Shown here one piece after another: positions 23,687-33,877 of a stretch of 50,923 nucleotides of DNA; the first letter of the stretch is position 1, and each line of letters begins with the position of its first letter. Location of the stretch: the NCBI GenBank assembly GCA_030538605.1, contig JAUNTQ010000015.1, positions 1-50,923 of the forward strand, in the 5' to 3' direction. The notes beneath the pieces were generated by a model, which saw only the letters and a program-made list of their open reading frames with translations, ran no database searches and was not told where the DNA came from. The translations under genes and the position numbers were made by a program. The DNA is from Pseudomonadota bacterium. GTDB lineage: Bacteria > Pseudomonadota > Gammaproteobacteria > Burkholderiales > Burkholderiaceae_C.

Positions 23687-25113
23687 GCGGATGCGATCCA
23701 GGCAGTGGCTTCGGGTGGGCTGGCCACCAGCGTGACGGCCAAGCCCTCGGCGGTCAGCCAGTCGCGCCAGCGCTGGGCGCCCTGCCCTTCACGCGTGTCG
23801 GCACCGGCGGGCAGCAAGCCCGTGCGGCTGGCCTGCGGCGTGGCCTGGCGCAGAAAGCGGGCCGTGCCGCGGTCGGGGCTGGCGCTGGCGTGCACCACCA
23901 GCAGCAGCGATTCGGGCCGCGCCTGCGCCAGGCGGGCCAGCACGGCATCGCGTTCGGCGGTGCTGCCGGCGATGCGTTCGGCCCAGGTGGGGGCTGCGTG
24001 CAGCCCGTGCGGCGGCCAGGGCGATTCAGGTGGCAGCTCGAAGCCGATGAGGGCCAGCGTGCCCGGCGCACCGGGGGGAAGGTGCGGCAGCGCGGGTGCG
24101 GCGTGGGCGGCGGGGCGCTGCTCGGGGTCGATCACCTGGGGCGGGGGCTCCAGCGCATCCAGCCGGGCGACCAGGCGGCGCACCTGCGGGTCGCCCATGT
24201 CCACCTGCGCCAGCCGCTGCATGCCGGCGCGCCAGCGCCAGTGGCACAGCGCCGCCAGCGCCACGCGCGGCAGCAGGCCATAGACCACCACGCAGCCCAG
24301 CAGCCACCAGGCCCAGGCGCGCTGGTGGCTGGCAGCTTCGCCCACCGCAGCGCTGCCCACCGCTTGCACGGCGGCGGCATCGGGCACGGCAAAGCCCAGC
24401 AGCGCAGGCAGCGCGCCCGTGAGCTGCACAAAACACTGAAAGAACCCGGCGCTGAGAATGGTCGTCTCCCACGTCAGCGCATAGGTGTGAAAGGCAAAGC
24501 TGAACGCCAGCACCGCCAGCACCAGCACAAAGGCCAGCGCCCACACCGTGTGGCTGATGGCCCCGGTGAGCCAACCCAGCAGCCGGTGGCGGCGCAGCAG
24601 CGCGGTGAACGCGGTCAGCAGCGTGAGCGCGTGCGGCCCCTTGTCCAGCGGCAGGCGCGCGGCCAGCGACAGCGTCCAGCGCCCCAGCAGCGTGCCGCGC
24701 GCGCCGCCACCGGGCAGCAGCAGCGCCCCCAGCCACACAGCCAGCGTCAGCGCGTGCAGCCCCAGCAAGCTGACAAACGCCGCCACGGCGTTGATGCTGC
24801 GCGCCTCGCCCAGCACCGCACGCGCCAGCCCCAGGGCCGACAGCGCCGCCAGCAGCGCCAACGCACCCGCCACCAGCCAGCCCACCTGCCGCCAGCGCGC
24901 CAGCTCATGCGGCAGGCCCAGCCGCTCGCCCAGCAGCCAGGCGCGCGCCTGCACTTGCGCGGCGCGCGTGGCTTGGGTGTGAAAGGCCTGGCGCAGCTCG
25001 GCAGCATCGTCCAGCGGGCCGGCTGACTCGATGCGCTGCACCGCCTCTGTCACGGTGGCGGCGGCCAGCGGTGTGGGGCGGATATCGGCAGCAAGGGGGT
25101 GCGGCGAAGGCAT
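23683..25113 (-). CDS. DUF2868 membrane protein
   Basis: From the ATG at 25113 the protein has 476 residues. It has an N-terminal helical segment (TEAVQRIESAGPLDDAAELR) followed by four to five membrane helices at about residues 70-100, 110-135, 195-240 and 285-310. A cytoplasmic C-terminal domain holds ESLLLVVHASASPDRGTARF. This is the DUF2868 pattern. A TTG at 25182 would extend it by 23 residues of low complexity. It is always reported next to DUF3482 GTPases in beta- and gammaproteobacteria, as I recall. The 4-bp overlap here supports a two-component membrane complex of unknown function. Confidence 0.82.
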   Translation of the reverse strand: MPSPHPLAADIRPTPLAAATVTEAVQRIESAGPLDDAAELRQAFHTQATRAAQVQARAWLLGERLGLPHELARWRQVGWLVAGALALLAALSALGLARAVLGEARSINAVAAFVSLLGLHALTLAVWLGALLLPGGGARGTLLGRWTLSLAARLPLDKGPHALTLLTAFTALLRRHRLLGWLTGAISHTVWALAFVLVLAVLAFSFAFHTYALTWETTILSAGFFQCFVQLTGALPALLGFAVPDAAAVQAVGSAAVGEAASHQRAWAWWLLGCVVVYGLLPRVALAALCHWRWRAGMQRLAQVDMGDPQVRRLVARLDALEPPPQVIDPEQRPAAHAAPALPHLPPGAPGTLALIGFELPPESPWPPHGLHAAPTWAERIAGSTAERDAVLARLAQARPESLLLVVHASASPDRGTARFLRQATPQASRTGLLPAGADTREGQGAQRWRDWLTAEGLAVTLVASPPEATAWIASA

Positions 25114-25198
25114 GCGATGCGAGGGCGAAGAGGCTTTTGGCGGGGGCGGATTGTCGAGGTCGGGGAGCAGCAGGACAGCCAAACTGCCTCATGCCAAG

Positions 25199-25231
25199 AA
25201 CGCAAAGGATTCGCGAAGGACGCGAAAGAGA
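25199..25231. repeat. Decayed half of the CGCAGAGG-type element
   Basis: AACGCAAAGGATTCGCGAAGG followed by ACGCGAAAGAGA has the same 10-11 bp periodic CGCAGAGG-like units as the left half at 11217. No inverse half follows. A class A palindrome begins 21 bp later. Confidence 0.6.
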
Positions 25232-25252
25232 CAGGGGAATGGTGAAATACTT

Positions 25253-25344
25253 AAAAAGTGAGCTGCTTGCGTACGTTATAAAACATTTTTAAATACAAAA
25301 ACACCTGAAAATAAATTAAAACGTACGCAAGAAGCTCACTTTTT
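25253..25344. repeat. Class A palindrome, copy 2
   Basis: The left arm AAAAAGTGAGCTGCTTGCG is followed by TACGTTATAAAAC; the right arm ends CGTACGCAAGAAGCTC followed by ACTTTTT. The outer GTG/CAC pair replaces the AGG/CCT found in copy 1, so the stem is conserved while its sequence is not. The inner arms are AT-rich and pair imperfectly. The element lies 22 bp after the stop of the GspE-like gene, upstream of the DUF2868 gene. The flanking A5/T5 runs would suit termination in both directions. Confidence 0.88.
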
Positions 25345-25366
25345 ATCAATAGGCTGCCAACCAGGC

Positions 25367-27163
25367 TCAAGTCAACGGCGGCGTGGCCGCTATCACTTCT
25401 TCCAGTGTGGTCAGCCCTTCGGCGGCGCGCATGGCACCGGCCAGGCGCAGGGGGCGCATGCCGTCGGCCACGGCTTGTTTGCGCAAGGGGGCCATGTCGG
25501 TGCCGGCGTGCACTTTTTCCTTGAAGGCTTCGCTCACCGTGAGCAGCTCGTAGATGCCCATGCGGCCACGGTAGCCGGTCATGCGGCAATCGACACAGCC
25601 GACGGGACGGTAGGGGCGGTAGTGGCCGCTGTTGATCTTCCAGGGTTTGACGGCTTCGGCAAGCTGTTCGGTGGCGCCGGTTTCGCCGGGCTGTTTGCAG
25701 GCGGGGCACAGGGTGCGCACCAGGCGCTGGGCGAGCACGCCGAGGATGGTGGCGTTGAGCAAGTAGGCGGGCACGCCCAGCTCCATCAGCCGCGTGAGGG
25801 CGCTGGGCGCGTCGTTGGTGTGCAGGGTGCTGAAGACGAGGTGGCCGGTGAGCGCGGCCTGCACGGCCATCTCAGCCGTTTGCAAATCGCGTATCTCGCC
25901 GATCATGATGATGTCGGGGTCTTGCCGCATCAGCGCGCGCACGCCTTCGGCAAAGCTGAAGTCGAGCTGGGGCTGCACCTGGGTCTGGTTCAGCGCGGGG
26001 TCGATGCGTTCGATGGGGTCTTCGATGGTGCTAACGTTGACTTCTTCGGTGGCCACGCGGCGCAGGGTGGAATAAAGCGTGGTGGTCTTGCCGCTGCCGG
26101 TGGGGCCGGTGACGAGGATGATGCCGTGCGGGCGCTGCACCATTTGCTCCCAGCGGGCGGCGTCGTGCGGGGTGAAGCCGAGTGCGCTCAGGTCTTTCAC
26201 CGCCGTGTCGGGGTCGAAGATGCGCATGACCAGCTTTTCGCCGAAGGCGGTGGGCAGGGTTGACAGGCGCATCTCGATCTCGTCGCCGCCGGGGCTGCGG
26301 GTCTTGATGCGGCCATCCTGCGGGCGGCGCTTTTCCACCACGTCCATGCGGCCCAGCAGCTTGACGCGGGCGGTGATGGCGTTCATCACGCCGGGCGGCA
26401 CCTGGTAGACGGGGTGCAGCACGCCGTCGATGCGAAAGCGGATGACGCCCTGCTCGCGCCGCGGCTCCAGGTGGATGTCGCTGGCGCGCTGGTCGAAGGC
26501 GTATTGCCACAGCCAGTCAACCACCTGGATCACGCCCTGGTCGTTGGCGTCGAGCTGCTTGCCGGTCTTGCCCAGCTCCACCAGTTGCTCGAAGCTGGTG
26601 GCTGCCGCCGTGCCGCCGCTCTTGACGGCGGCGCGCACCGATTTGGCCAGCGCGAAAAACTCGGCCGTGTAGCGCTTGATCTCCACCGGGTTGGCCACCA
26701 CGCGGCGCACGCTGCGGCGCGACTGGCGCTCCACCTCGCTCACCCAGTCGGTGATGAAAGGCTCGCTGGTGGCCACCACCACCTCGGCAGCCGTCACCTG
26801 CACGGGCAGGATCTTGTGGCGCTCGGCATAGGCAGCGCTCATCGCGTCGGCCACCTTGCCCGCGTCCACCTTCAGCGGGTCGATGCGCAGGTAGTCCAGC
26901 TCGGCGCGGCGCGCCAGGTATTGGGTGAGCTGCTCCACGTCCATCGGCTGGCCGTCCACCGCGCGCTGCACGCCCACGGCGGCCAGGCGCACCAGCGCGG
27001 TTTGCGCGCTTTCGGCAGAAGCGCAGCGGGCAATGGTGCGCGCCGCTTCTTCGGCAGTGATGACGCCGTCTTCCTGCATCCACTCCACCAGGTAGTGCCA
27101 CTGCACGGGGCCGTGGTACTGGAAGGCGGGTGCCAGCGGCGCGGGGCGGGTCTTGGGTTTCAT
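25367..27163 (-). CDS. GspE/PulE/PilB-type secretion ATPase, orphan
   Basis: From the ATG at 27163 the protein has 598 residues. The N-terminal GspE-N domains (about 1-180) precede the ATPase core with Walker [11 protein letters not shown] near residue 354, an Asp box ([18 protein letters not shown]), Walker [10 protein letters not shown] near 418, and a His box. A zinc site follows: CPAC near 486 and CVDC near 524. These features are complete, so it should be an active hexameric ATPase of type II secretion or type IV pilus assembly. No pilin, GspF or secretin gene is nearby. Its partner gene is 29 bp upstream on the same strand. Confidence 0.9.
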   Translation of the reverse strand: MKPKTRPAPLAPAFQYHGPVQWHYLVEWMQEDGVITAEEAARTIARCASAESAQTALVRLAAVGVQRAVDGQPMDVEQLTQYLARRAELDYLRIDPLKVDAGKVADAMSAAYAERHKILPVQVTAAEVVVATSEPFITDWVSEVERQSRRSVRRVVANPVEIKRYTAEFFALAKSVRAAVKSGGTAAATSFEQLVELGKTGKQLDANDQGVIQVVDWLWQYAFDQRASDIHLEPRREQGVIRFRIDGVLHPVYQVPPGVMNAITARVKLLGRMDVVEKRRPQDGRIKTRSPGGDEIEMRLSTLPTAFGEKLVMRIFDPDTAVKDLSALGFTPHDAARWEQMVQRPHGIILVTGPTGSGKTTTLYSTLRRVATEEVNVSTIEDPIERIDPALNQTQVQPQLDFSFAEGVRALMRQDPDIIMIGEIRDLQTAEMAVQAALTGHLVFSTLHTNDAPSALTRLMELGVPAYLLNATILGVLAQRLVRTLCPACKQPGETGATEQLAEAVKPWKINSGHYRPYRPVGCVDCRMTGYRGRMGIYELLTVSEAFKEKVHAGTDMAPLRKQAVADGMRPLRLAGAMRAAEGLTTLEEVIAATPPLT

Positions 27164-27192
27164 GGTCTTGGCAAATCCTTGGGCGGTGCGGC

Positions 27193-27960
27193 TCAACGCT
27201 CGATGGGCTTGAACACCTTGAGCCACTTGCGCGCGGGCAGGCCCCAGCGCGCCTCGATTACCTCGGCGCGCGCTTGCAGCGCATCGCGCTTGGGGCGCGT
27301 GGGCGTGCGCTGCGCCAGCACCACCGCGTTGCCCTCGCGCGTGGGCTTGAACTGCCACACCGCGCGCGGGCCGAAGGCGGCGGCAATGCTTTGCACGCTG
27401 CGCTCAAAGCTGGCCGAGCGGCCAAACAGGTTCACCGTCATGCAGCCGCCGTCGGTCAGCACATGGCGGCAGTCGGCGTAGAAGTCGGGGCTGTCGAGCA
27501 CGGGCGCGGCGGCGTCCTGGTCGTACAAGTCAACGGCCAGCGCATCCACCGTGCCCAGCCATTCGGCGCGGCGGATTTCGGCAGCCGCATCGGCCATCAC
27601 CACGCGCAGGCGCTCGCCATCGGGCGGCAGGCGCAGCCAGGCGCGGCACACATCGGCCACACGCGGGTTGATCTCGATGGCCGTGCAGGTCATGCGCAGT
27701 TTTTTGTAGCAAAACTTGGTGATGGCACCTGCGCCCAGGCCCAGCTGCATCGCGTGCCCCCCGGCCACAGCATCCGGCGCGGCAAACAGCAGCCAGGCCA
27801 TCATGCGCTGCACGTATTCCAGGTCGATATCGAAGGGCGCGCTGATGCGCATGCTGCCCTGCACCCATTCGGTGCCCAGGTGCAGGTAGCGGATGCCGTC
27901 CATTTCGGACAGGTTGACTTCGCTGAGAGAGGGTTCGGCTGTGCTCAAGATGGGCGGCAT
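27193..27960 (-). CDS. Spermidine-synthase-like methyltransferase-fold protein
   Basis: This 255-residue protein has a Rossmann core of the spermine/spermidine synthase type: [20 protein letters not shown] (nucleotide loop), [26 protein letters not shown], and [20 protein letters not shown]. The D-x-G/D of true polyamine synthases is not obvious and the N-terminal beta domain is short. The protein may not make spermidine. The ATG at 27960 is preferred over an upstream start at 28053, which reaches into the region upstream of prfB. It lies just upstream of the orphan GspE-like gene and divergent from prfB. Confidence 0.72.
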   Translation of the reverse strand: MPPILSTAEPSLSEVNLSEMDGIRYLHLGTEWVQGSMRISAPFDIDLEYVQRMMAWLLFAAPDAVAGGHAMQLGLGAGAITKFCYKKLRMTCTAIEINPRVADVCRAWLRLPPDGERLRVVMADAAAEIRRAEWLGTVDALAVDLYDQDAAAPVLDSPDFYADCRHVLTDGGCMTVNLFGRSASFERSVQSIAAAFGPRAVWQFKPTREGNAVVLAQRTPTRPKRDALQARAEVIEARWGLPARKWLKVFKPIER

Positions 27961-28076
27961 TATCCGCGCCGGGCGCGGGCGAACGGCCATGCGAAAATTT
28001 GCGTTTTTCGCCCACGCGCGGCCACCGGATGGCCCCGCGCCGTTCCCCGACACACCCTCTTCCTGAAAAAAGCACC

Positions 28077-29181
28077 ATGGACGCAGAACGCATCAACCAG
28101 ATTGGCAGCCAGATCGACGACCTTCGTGCGCGCACCGACGCGCTACGGGGGTATCTTTGACTACCCTGAAAAAGCCGAACGCCTGAGAACCGTCAACGCC
28201 GCACTGGAAGACCCCGGCGTCTGGAACGACCCCAAGAAAGCGCAGGAGCTGGGCAAGGAGAAAAAAGCCCTCGACGGCGTGGTGGTCACGCTGGACGAGC
28301 TCACCACCGGCCTGGCCGACAACGCCGAGCTGTTCGAGATGAGCCGCGAAGAAGGCGACGAAGCCGGCCTGCAAGCCATTGCCGACGACGCCGCGCGGCT
28401 GGCGCAAACCGTGCAGGCGCTGGAGTTCCGCCGCATGTTCAACCAGCCGGCCGACCCGAACAACTGCTTCATCGACATCCAGGCCGGCGCAGGCGGCACC
28501 GAGGCGCAGGACTGGGCCAGCATGCTGCTGCGCCAGTACCTGAAATACGCCGAGCGCAAGGGCTTCAAGACCGACATCGAAGACGAAACCCCGGGCGAAA
28601 CCGCCGGCATCAAGGGTGCCACCATCAAGATCGAAGGCGAATACGCCTTTGGCCTGCTGCGCACCGAAACCGGCGTGCACCGGCTGGTGCGCAAGTCGCC
28701 TTTTGATTCATCCGGCGGGCGGCACACCTCGTTCGCGTCCATCTTCGTCTACCCCGAAATCGACGACTCGATCGAAATCGAGATCAACCCCGCCGACGTG
28801 CGCACCGACACCTACCGTGCCTCAGGCGCAGGCGGCCAGCACATCAACAAGACCGATTCGGCCGTGCGCCTGACGCACATGCCCACCGGCATCGTCGTGC
28901 AGTGCCAGGACAGCCGCAGCCAGCACTCCAACCGCGACGTGGCCTGGCGGCGCCTGCGCAGCCGCCTGTACGACCACGAGATGCGCAAGCGCATGGAAGA
29001 GCAGCAAAAGCTCGAAGACAGCAAGACCGACGTCGGCTGGGGCCACCAGATCCGCAGCTACGTGCTGGACAACAGCCGCATCAAGGACTTGCGCACCGGC
29101 GTGGAAATCAGCAACACGCAGAAAGTGCTCGATGGCGACCTGGACGCCTTCATCGAAGCCAGTCTGAAGCAAGGCGTGTAA
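28077..29181 (+). CDS. prfB: Peptide chain release factor 2, with programmed +1 frameshift
   Basis: The gene starts at ATG 28077. After 27 codons it meets CTT TGA C (28155-28161), preceded by a CGGGGG Shine-Dalgarno-like run. This is the classic autoregulatory frameshift site. Reading should be joined as 28077-28157 and 28159-29181, giving about 367 residues. The second frame carries the anticodon-like SPF ([13 protein letters not shown]) and the peptidyl-hydrolysis GGQ ([15 protein letters not shown]). RF2 recognises UGA and UAA; low RF2 favours frameshifting and raises synthesis. The in-frame TGA is therefore a regulatory feature and not a mutation. Confidence 0.97.
28145..28161 (+). promoter_or_regulatory. 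prfB programmed frameshift site
   Basis: The sequence ACGGGGGTATCTTTGAC combines an internal Shine-Dalgarno-like GGGGG, the slippery CTT codon, and TGA followed by C, a weak termination context. The ribosome slips +1 from CTT to TTT. The layout matches the well-studied E. coli site. Confidence 0.93.
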
Positions 29182-29225
29182 ACCCGCATCCTTCCCAACC
29201 ACCCTGTTCACTCAAGAGCCGCCAC

Positions 29226-30266
29226 ATGAACGCCCTGCCCCACCGCACCGCTGCCCTGTTTGCCGCCGCCAGCCTCGCGCTGCTTGCCGCCTGCTCCGAC
29301 AAACCCGCCGATGCGCCCGCCACCCAGGCACCTGCGCCCGCAGCGGCACCCGCACCTGCTGCACCTGAACCGGCCCCGGCCCCCGCACCTGCCCCGGTGG
29401 CCGAGGTCGATCACACCGGTGAAAAGATGCAGGCCTACATCGGCTGCTACAACGTCGCCAACACCCGGGCGCTGCAAAGCATCGACCGCTACGCCGGCTG
29501 GGTGAAGAACATGCAGACCGGCCCCACGGGCAAGGAGCGCGCCGTGCATGGCGTCTACACCCTGCACAACAACGTCATCACCCGCTGTGAACAGCCCATG
29601 CGCGCCGCGCTGGCGCTCAAGCCCGCCATTGCCGGACTGGACGACGCCGCCAGCGCCTACCTGGCCGCCCTGCTGCCGCTGCATGAGCGCCTGACCGAGG
29701 CCGACCGCTACTACAGCCGCAAGAACTACCAGGACGACGACTTCGCCCAGGGCAAGCAGATGCACGCCCCGCTGGCCAAGGCGATGGAGGACTTCCGCAG
29801 CGCCAGCCGCACTTTCTCCGACATGCTGGAAGTGGAAAACGACAAGCTCCTGGCCGCCGAGCTGATCGAGGTCGAGAAAACCGAAGGCCGCAAGCTGCGC
29901 TACTGGCGCATGGCCACCATGGCCGAGGCCAAGCACGTCTTCAACCTGCTGGGCGAAGACGCGTTCGACGTGGCCAAAGCCACCGAAACACTCGCCCGCT
30001 TTGAAAAAACCGCCGATGAGATGCTGGATTACGCCAAGGCCAACGAGGGCGAAAGACCCACCGCGTGGTCAACCATGGAAAGCGCCGTCGAGTCCTTCCG
30101 CGTGGCCGCCAAGGAACGCCTGCGCCGCGTGCGCGACAACACGCCTTATTCGCAAGGCGACCGCGCCATGCTGAACGGCAGCTCGGGCTGGATGGTCAGC
30201 GGCTCGCCCCACAAGCTGATGCACCAATACAACGACCTCATCAGCAGAAGCAACAGCTTGCGTTGA
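29226..30266 (+). CDS. DUF3829 lipoprotein (YiiG-like)
   Basis: This 346-residue protein has a lipoprotein signal peptide with lipobox LAAC (Cys23), then a long Ala/Pro linker (residues 28-60). A helical domain follows, starting DHTGEKMQAYIGCYNVANTR and ending YNDLISRSNSLR. This is the DUF3829 pattern, found in E. coli YiiG. It follows prfB by 44 bp on the same strand and may be partly co-transcribed. It probably sits in the outer or inner membrane facing the periplasm. Function is unknown. Confidence 0.82.
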   Translation: MNALPHRTAALFAAASLALLAACSDKPADAPATQAPAPAAAPAPAAPEPAPAPAPAPVAEVDHTGEKMQAYIGCYNVANTRALQSIDRYAGWVKNMQTGPTGKERAVHGVYTLHNNVITRCEQPMRAALALKPAIAGLDDAASAYLAALLPLHERLTEADRYYSRKNYQDDDFAQGKQMHAPLAKAMEDFRSASRTFSDMLEVENDKLLAAELIEVEKTEGRKLRYWRMATMAEAKHVFNLLGEDAFDVAKATETLARFEKTADEMLDYAKANEGERPTAWSTMESAVESFRVAAKERLRRVRDNTPYSQGDRAMLNGSSGWMVSGSPHKLMHQYNDLISRSNSLR

Positions 30267-30340
30267 AACGGGCACCACACGAGGGCCTAAAATGTCCAAC
30301 ATCCAACCAAAGGTAGGAAATTTCCACGCTGGAGGTCACC

Positions 30341-30592
30341 ATGCCCGACGTCAGAATGCGCCCCAAGCACCAGCTCACCCTGCCCGCCGCCATCGTGCGG
30401 CAGGCCAACATCCACACCGATGACGTGCTGCACGTCGATTACGTCAATGGCGCCATCATCCTGACGCCGCAAACGGATGACGCGAAGGACGACGTGCTGT
30501 CCTACGCCGGCATCTTCAGCGGTGCCTGGGGCGACACGCCCGAGCAAGCCGACGACACCCTGCGAAAGCTGCGTGCCGAATGGAACGGCTGA
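30341..30592 (+). CDS. AbrB/MazE-type antitoxin
   Basis: This 83-residue protein starts MPDVRMRPKHQLTLPAAIVR, the swapped-hairpin AbrB DNA-binding motif, followed by VLHVDYVNGAIILTPQ. The C-terminal part (residues 48-83) should bind the toxin. A ribosome-binding site (GGAGGT) lies upstream. It overlaps the following PIN-domain toxin gene by 13 bp. It is expected to neutralise the toxin and repress the operon. Confidence 0.85.
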   Translation: MPDVRMRPKHQLTLPAAIVRQANIHTDDVLHVDYVNGAIILTPQTDDAKDDVLSYAGIFSGAWGDTPEQADDTLRKLRAEWNG

Positions 30593-31041
30593 CAGCCTGC
30601 CTGGCGCGTCTTCGCGGTCAGAAGGTGTACTTCGACACCAACGTGCTCGTGTACTTCTTCGACCGCAACCCGCTGTACTTTCCGGTGGCCGCCGCTCTCA
30701 TCCAGGCCGTTGACCGGGGCGATTGCTTCGGTTTCACAGGCGATGCCGTCGTCGCCGAGTTGATGGTTCACCCCTACAAAAGCAACAGCCCAGCAGAAAT
30801 CGCGCGGGGCAAGGCGTTCTTTGCCCGCAAAAACTTCATCACCGTCCTCGGGCACGATGCCCAAGCCTTCGACACGGCCGCCCGCCTGCGGGCGGCATCC
30901 TCGTTGAAGCTGATGGACGCCTTGCACTGCGCCACCGCCATCCAGGCGGGATGCCGCTTTTTCGTCACGCATGACCGCGACTTCAACGCACTGGCTTCCG
31001 ACAAAAGCCTGCAAGTGATCCGCATCGCCGACCTGCTTTGA
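30580..31041 (+). CDS. PIN-domain ribonuclease toxin (VapC-like)
   Basis: This 153-residue protein carries PIN motifs: VYFDTNVLVYFF (first Asp, residue 19), VVAELMVHP (Glu), LKLMDALHCATA (Asp), and FVTHDRDF (Asp). The four-acid site looks complete. It overlaps its antitoxin by 13 bp, an arrangement typical of type II pairs. It differs clearly in sequence from the PIN toxin at 1984. The RNA target is unknown. The ATG at 30580 lies inside the end of the antitoxin frame; no later start keeps the N-terminal helix. Confidence 0.87.
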   Translation: MERLTACLARLRGQKVYFDTNVLVYFFDRNPLYFPVAAALIQAVDRGDCFGFTGDAVVAELMVHPYKSNSPAEIARGKAFFARKNFITVLGHDAQAFDTAARLRAASSLKLMDALHCATAIQAGCRFFVTHDRDFNALASDKSLQVIRIADLL

Positions 31042-31121
31042 CGCCCGCCCACCCCTCCTGGCCGCCCATGCCTCGCCACCGCGCGCGCCACGCGGCCCCG
31101 CCCACCCGATAGACCACCGCC

Positions 31122-33848
31122 ATGCCCCGAGACGCCCACGCCCCCACCCTCACCCGCCGCCTCGACTACACCCCGCCCGCGTTCTGGATCGACCAGGTGG
31201 CGCTCACCTTCGACCTCAACCCCACCAAGACTCGCGTGCTCAACCGCATGACGCTGCGGCGCAACCCCGACGTGCCGGCGCAGCCGCTGCGGCTCGATGG
31301 CGATGAGCTGAATCTTTCGCGCGTGCTGGTCAACGGCCAGGGTTGCAGCTTCCGGATGGACGGCGAGGCGCTGGTGCTGGAGAACCTGCCCGAGGGCAGC
31401 AAGCCTTTCGAGCTGGAGCTGTTCACCACATGCAACCCCGAGAAGAACAGCCAGCTCATGGGGCTGTTCATGAGCGGCGGCGACTTCTTCACCCAGTGCG
31501 AGGCCGAAGGCTTCCGGCGCATCACCTACTTTCTCGACCGCCCCGACGTAATGGCCACCTACACCGTCACGCTGCGCGCGGACAAAGCCCGCTACCCCGT
31601 GCTGCTGTCCAACGGCAACCTGGTGGATGCGGGCGATCTCGAAGATGGCCGCCACTTCGCCACCTGGCACGACCCGCACAAAAAGCCCAGTTACCTGTTC
31701 GCCCTGGTGGCAGGCCGACTTGTGGCGCGCGAGCAGCGCATCACCACGCGCGCCGGCGCCGAGCATCTGTTGCAGGTCTACGTGCGCCCCGGCGATCTCG
31801 ACCAGACCGAGCACGCCATGAACGCCCTCATCCACTCGGTGCTGTGGGACGAGGCGCGCTTCGGCCTGCCGCTGGATCTGGAGCGCTTCATGGTCGTGGC
31901 CACCAGCGACTTCAACATGGGGGCGATGGAAAACAAGGGCCTGAACATCTTCAACACCAAATACGTGCTGGCCAAGCCCAGCACCGCCACCGACGCCGAC
32001 TTTGGCGGCGTGGAAAGCGTCATCGCCCACGAGTATTTCCACAACTGGACGGGCAACCGCGTCACCTGCCGCGACTGGTTCCAGCTCTCGCTGAAAGAGG
32101 GCCTGACGGTGTTCCGCGACCAGGAATTCAGCATGGACATGGCGGGCACGCCCAGTGCCCGCGCTGTCAGGCGCATCGAAAACGTCATCGGCCTGCGCGC
32201 CGCGCAGTTCCCCGAAGACGCCGGCCCCATGGCCCACCCCGTGCGGCCCGACGAATACCTCGAAATCAGCAACTTCTACACCACCACCATCTACGAAAAA
32301 GGTGCCGAAGTCGTGCGCATGGTGCAGACCCTGCTGGGCCGCGAAGGCTTTCGCAAGGGGATGGATCTGTACTTCCAGCGCCACGACGGCCAGGCCGTCA
32401 CCTGCGACGACTTTGCGCAGGCCATGGCCGACGCCAACGAGGGCAGCGACCTCGCCCGCCTGCTGCCCGCCTTCAAGCGCTGGTACAGCCAGGCCGGCAC
32501 CCCCGTCGTGCGTGCCGAAGGCCGCTACGACCCCGCCGCCCGTACCTACACCCTCAGCTTGAGCCAAAGCTGCCCGCCCACGCCCGGCCAGCCGCACAAA
32601 GACCCCTTCGTCATTCCCGTGCGCCTGGGCCTGGTGGGCCCAGGCGGGCAGGACATGCCGCTGCAGCTCGACCACTGGCAGCGCCCCGTCCAAGGCAGCC
32701 ACACCTTCCTGCTGACCGAGCCGCAGGCCACGCTCACCTTCGTCGGTGTCGACGCCGAGCCCGTGCCCTCGCTGCTGCGCGGCTTTTCTGCCCCGGTGGC
32801 GCTGGACTGGAACGCCACCCCCGCGCAGCTCATGCACCTGCTCGCGCACGACAGCGACCCCTTCAACCGCTGGGAAGCCGGCCAGCAACTGGCCCTGCGC
32901 ACCGCCCTTCAGTCGGTGCAGGCCGCTGACGACAGCGTGCCCCCGCAGCCGCTGGATGCGGCCTACGTGCAAGCCCTGCGCGCCGTGCTGCGGCATCCGG
33001 GCCTCGATGCCGCCTTCAAGGAACTGGTGCTCACCCTGCCCGCCGAGGACTACATCGCCGAGCAGCTCGACCCGGTCGACCCCCAGCGCATTCACGCCGT
33101 GTGCGATGCCATGCAGCGGCAGCTTGCCACCGAACTCGCCAGCGACTGGCAATGGGCCTGGGCCCAGTGCCACGACACCGGCGCCTACAAGCCCGACCCC
33201 GTCTCCACCGGCCGCCGCGCCCTCGCCGGCCTGGCGCTGCACATGCTCTGCCTGACCGCCAGCACCACCGGCGACACCCTCTGGCCCGGCAAGGCCTACC
33301 AGCGCGTGAAAGACGCGGGCAACATGACCGACCGCCTGCACGCCCTCGAAGCCCTCGTTCACAGCGGCCACCCCCTGGCCGAACGCGCGCTGGCCCGCTA
33401 CTACCAGCAGTTCAAGTCCGAGCCGCTGGCCCTCGACAAATGGTTTGCCCTGCCATCGCGCGCGCCCGACCGCGGCGGCAGCGTGCTGCCCGTGGTGCGC
33501 GCGCTGATGAAGCACCCCGACTTCCAGCTGCGCACCCCCAACCGCGCGCGCAGCGTCATCTTCAGCTACTGCCACGGCAACCCCGCCGCCTTCCACCGCG
33601 CCGACGGCCAGGGCTATGCCTTCTGGGCCGAGCAGGTGCTCGCGCTCGACGCCCTCAACCCCCAGATCGCCGCCCGCCTGGCCCGCGCCATGGACGCCTG
33701 GGCGCGCCTGGCCGAGCCGTGGCGCGCCGCCGCCCGCGCCGCCATCGAACGCGTGGCCGCCCATGCCAGCTTGAGCCGCGACGTGCGCGAAGTCGTCACC
33801 CGCGCACTGGCCGACGCGCCCGATGCGCATCCCGCTCCCGCAGCCTGA
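31122..33848 (+). CDS. pepN: Aminopeptidase N (M1 family)
   Basis: This 908-residue protein has the M1 metalloprotease signatures GAMEN (residues 267-271), HEYFH (303-307) and the third zinc ligand Glu326 in [13 protein letters not shown]. Like E. coli PepN it has four domains with no signal peptide, so it acts in the cytoplasm, trimming N-terminal residues from peptides. The length is close to the expected 870-890 residues. It starts 80 bp after the VapC gene and is followed 29 bp later by fbp, suggesting co-transcription. Confidence 0.97.
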   Translation: MPRDAHAPTLTRRLDYTPPAFWIDQVALTFDLNPTKTRVLNRMTLRRNPDVPAQPLRLDGDELNLSRVLVNGQGCSFRMDGEALVLENLPEGSKPFELELFTTCNPEKNSQLMGLFMSGGDFFTQCEAEGFRRITYFLDRPDVMATYTVTLRADKARYPVLLSNGNLVDAGDLEDGRHFATWHDPHKKPSYLFALVAGRLVAREQRITTRAGAEHLLQVYVRPGDLDQTEHAMNALIHSVLWDEARFGLPLDLERFMVVATSDFNMGAMENKGLNIFNTKYVLAKPSTATDADFGGVESVIAHEYFHNWTGNRVTCRDWFQLSLKEGLTVFRDQEFSMDMAGTPSARAVRRIENVIGLRAAQFPEDAGPMAHPVRPDEYLEISNFYTTTIYEKGAEVVRMVQTLLGREGFRKGMDLYFQRHDGQAVTCDDFAQAMADANEGSDLARLLPAFKRWYSQAGTPVVRAEGRYDPAARTYTLSLSQSCPPTPGQPHKDPFVIPVRLGLVGPGGQDMPLQLDHWQRPVQGSHTFLLTEPQATLTFVGVDAEPVPSLLRGFSAPVALDWNATPAQLMHLLAHDSDPFNRWEAGQQLALRTALQSVQAADDSVPPQPLDAAYVQALRAVLRHPGLDAAFKELVLTLPAEDYIAEQLDPVDPQRIHAVCDAMQRQLATELASDWQWAWAQCHDTGAYKPDPVSTGRRALAGLALHMLCLTASTTGDTLWPGKAYQRVKDAGNMTDRLHALEALVHSGHPLAERALARYYQQFKSEPLALDKWFALPSRAPDRGGSVLPVVRALMKHPDFQLRTPNRARSVIFSYCHGNPAAFHRADGQGYAFWAEQVLALDALNPQIAARLARAMDAWARLAEPWRAAARAAIERVAAHASLSRDVREVVTRALADAPDAHPAPAA

Positions 33849-33877
33849 ACACCCTTGCCAAGAAAGCCCCTCGCCCC

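Noticed and set aside
22274-25113. An anti-phage defence module based on the GTPase/membrane pair
   Set aside because: There are no nuclease, toxin or sensor genes nearby and the surroundings are housekeeping genes. The pair is also common in relatives, which argues for a core role.
28077-28160. prfB as a pseudogene because of the in-frame TGA
   Set aside because: CTT TGA C with an upstream G-run is the known programmed frameshift of release factor 2, and the rest of the gene is intact.
30774-33830. A 1018-codon open frame on the minus strand opposite pepN
   Set aside because: It mirrors a clear M1 aminopeptidase. Its translation is dominated by His, Gly, Ala and Val and shows no domain. 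Long antisense frames are expected at this GC content.
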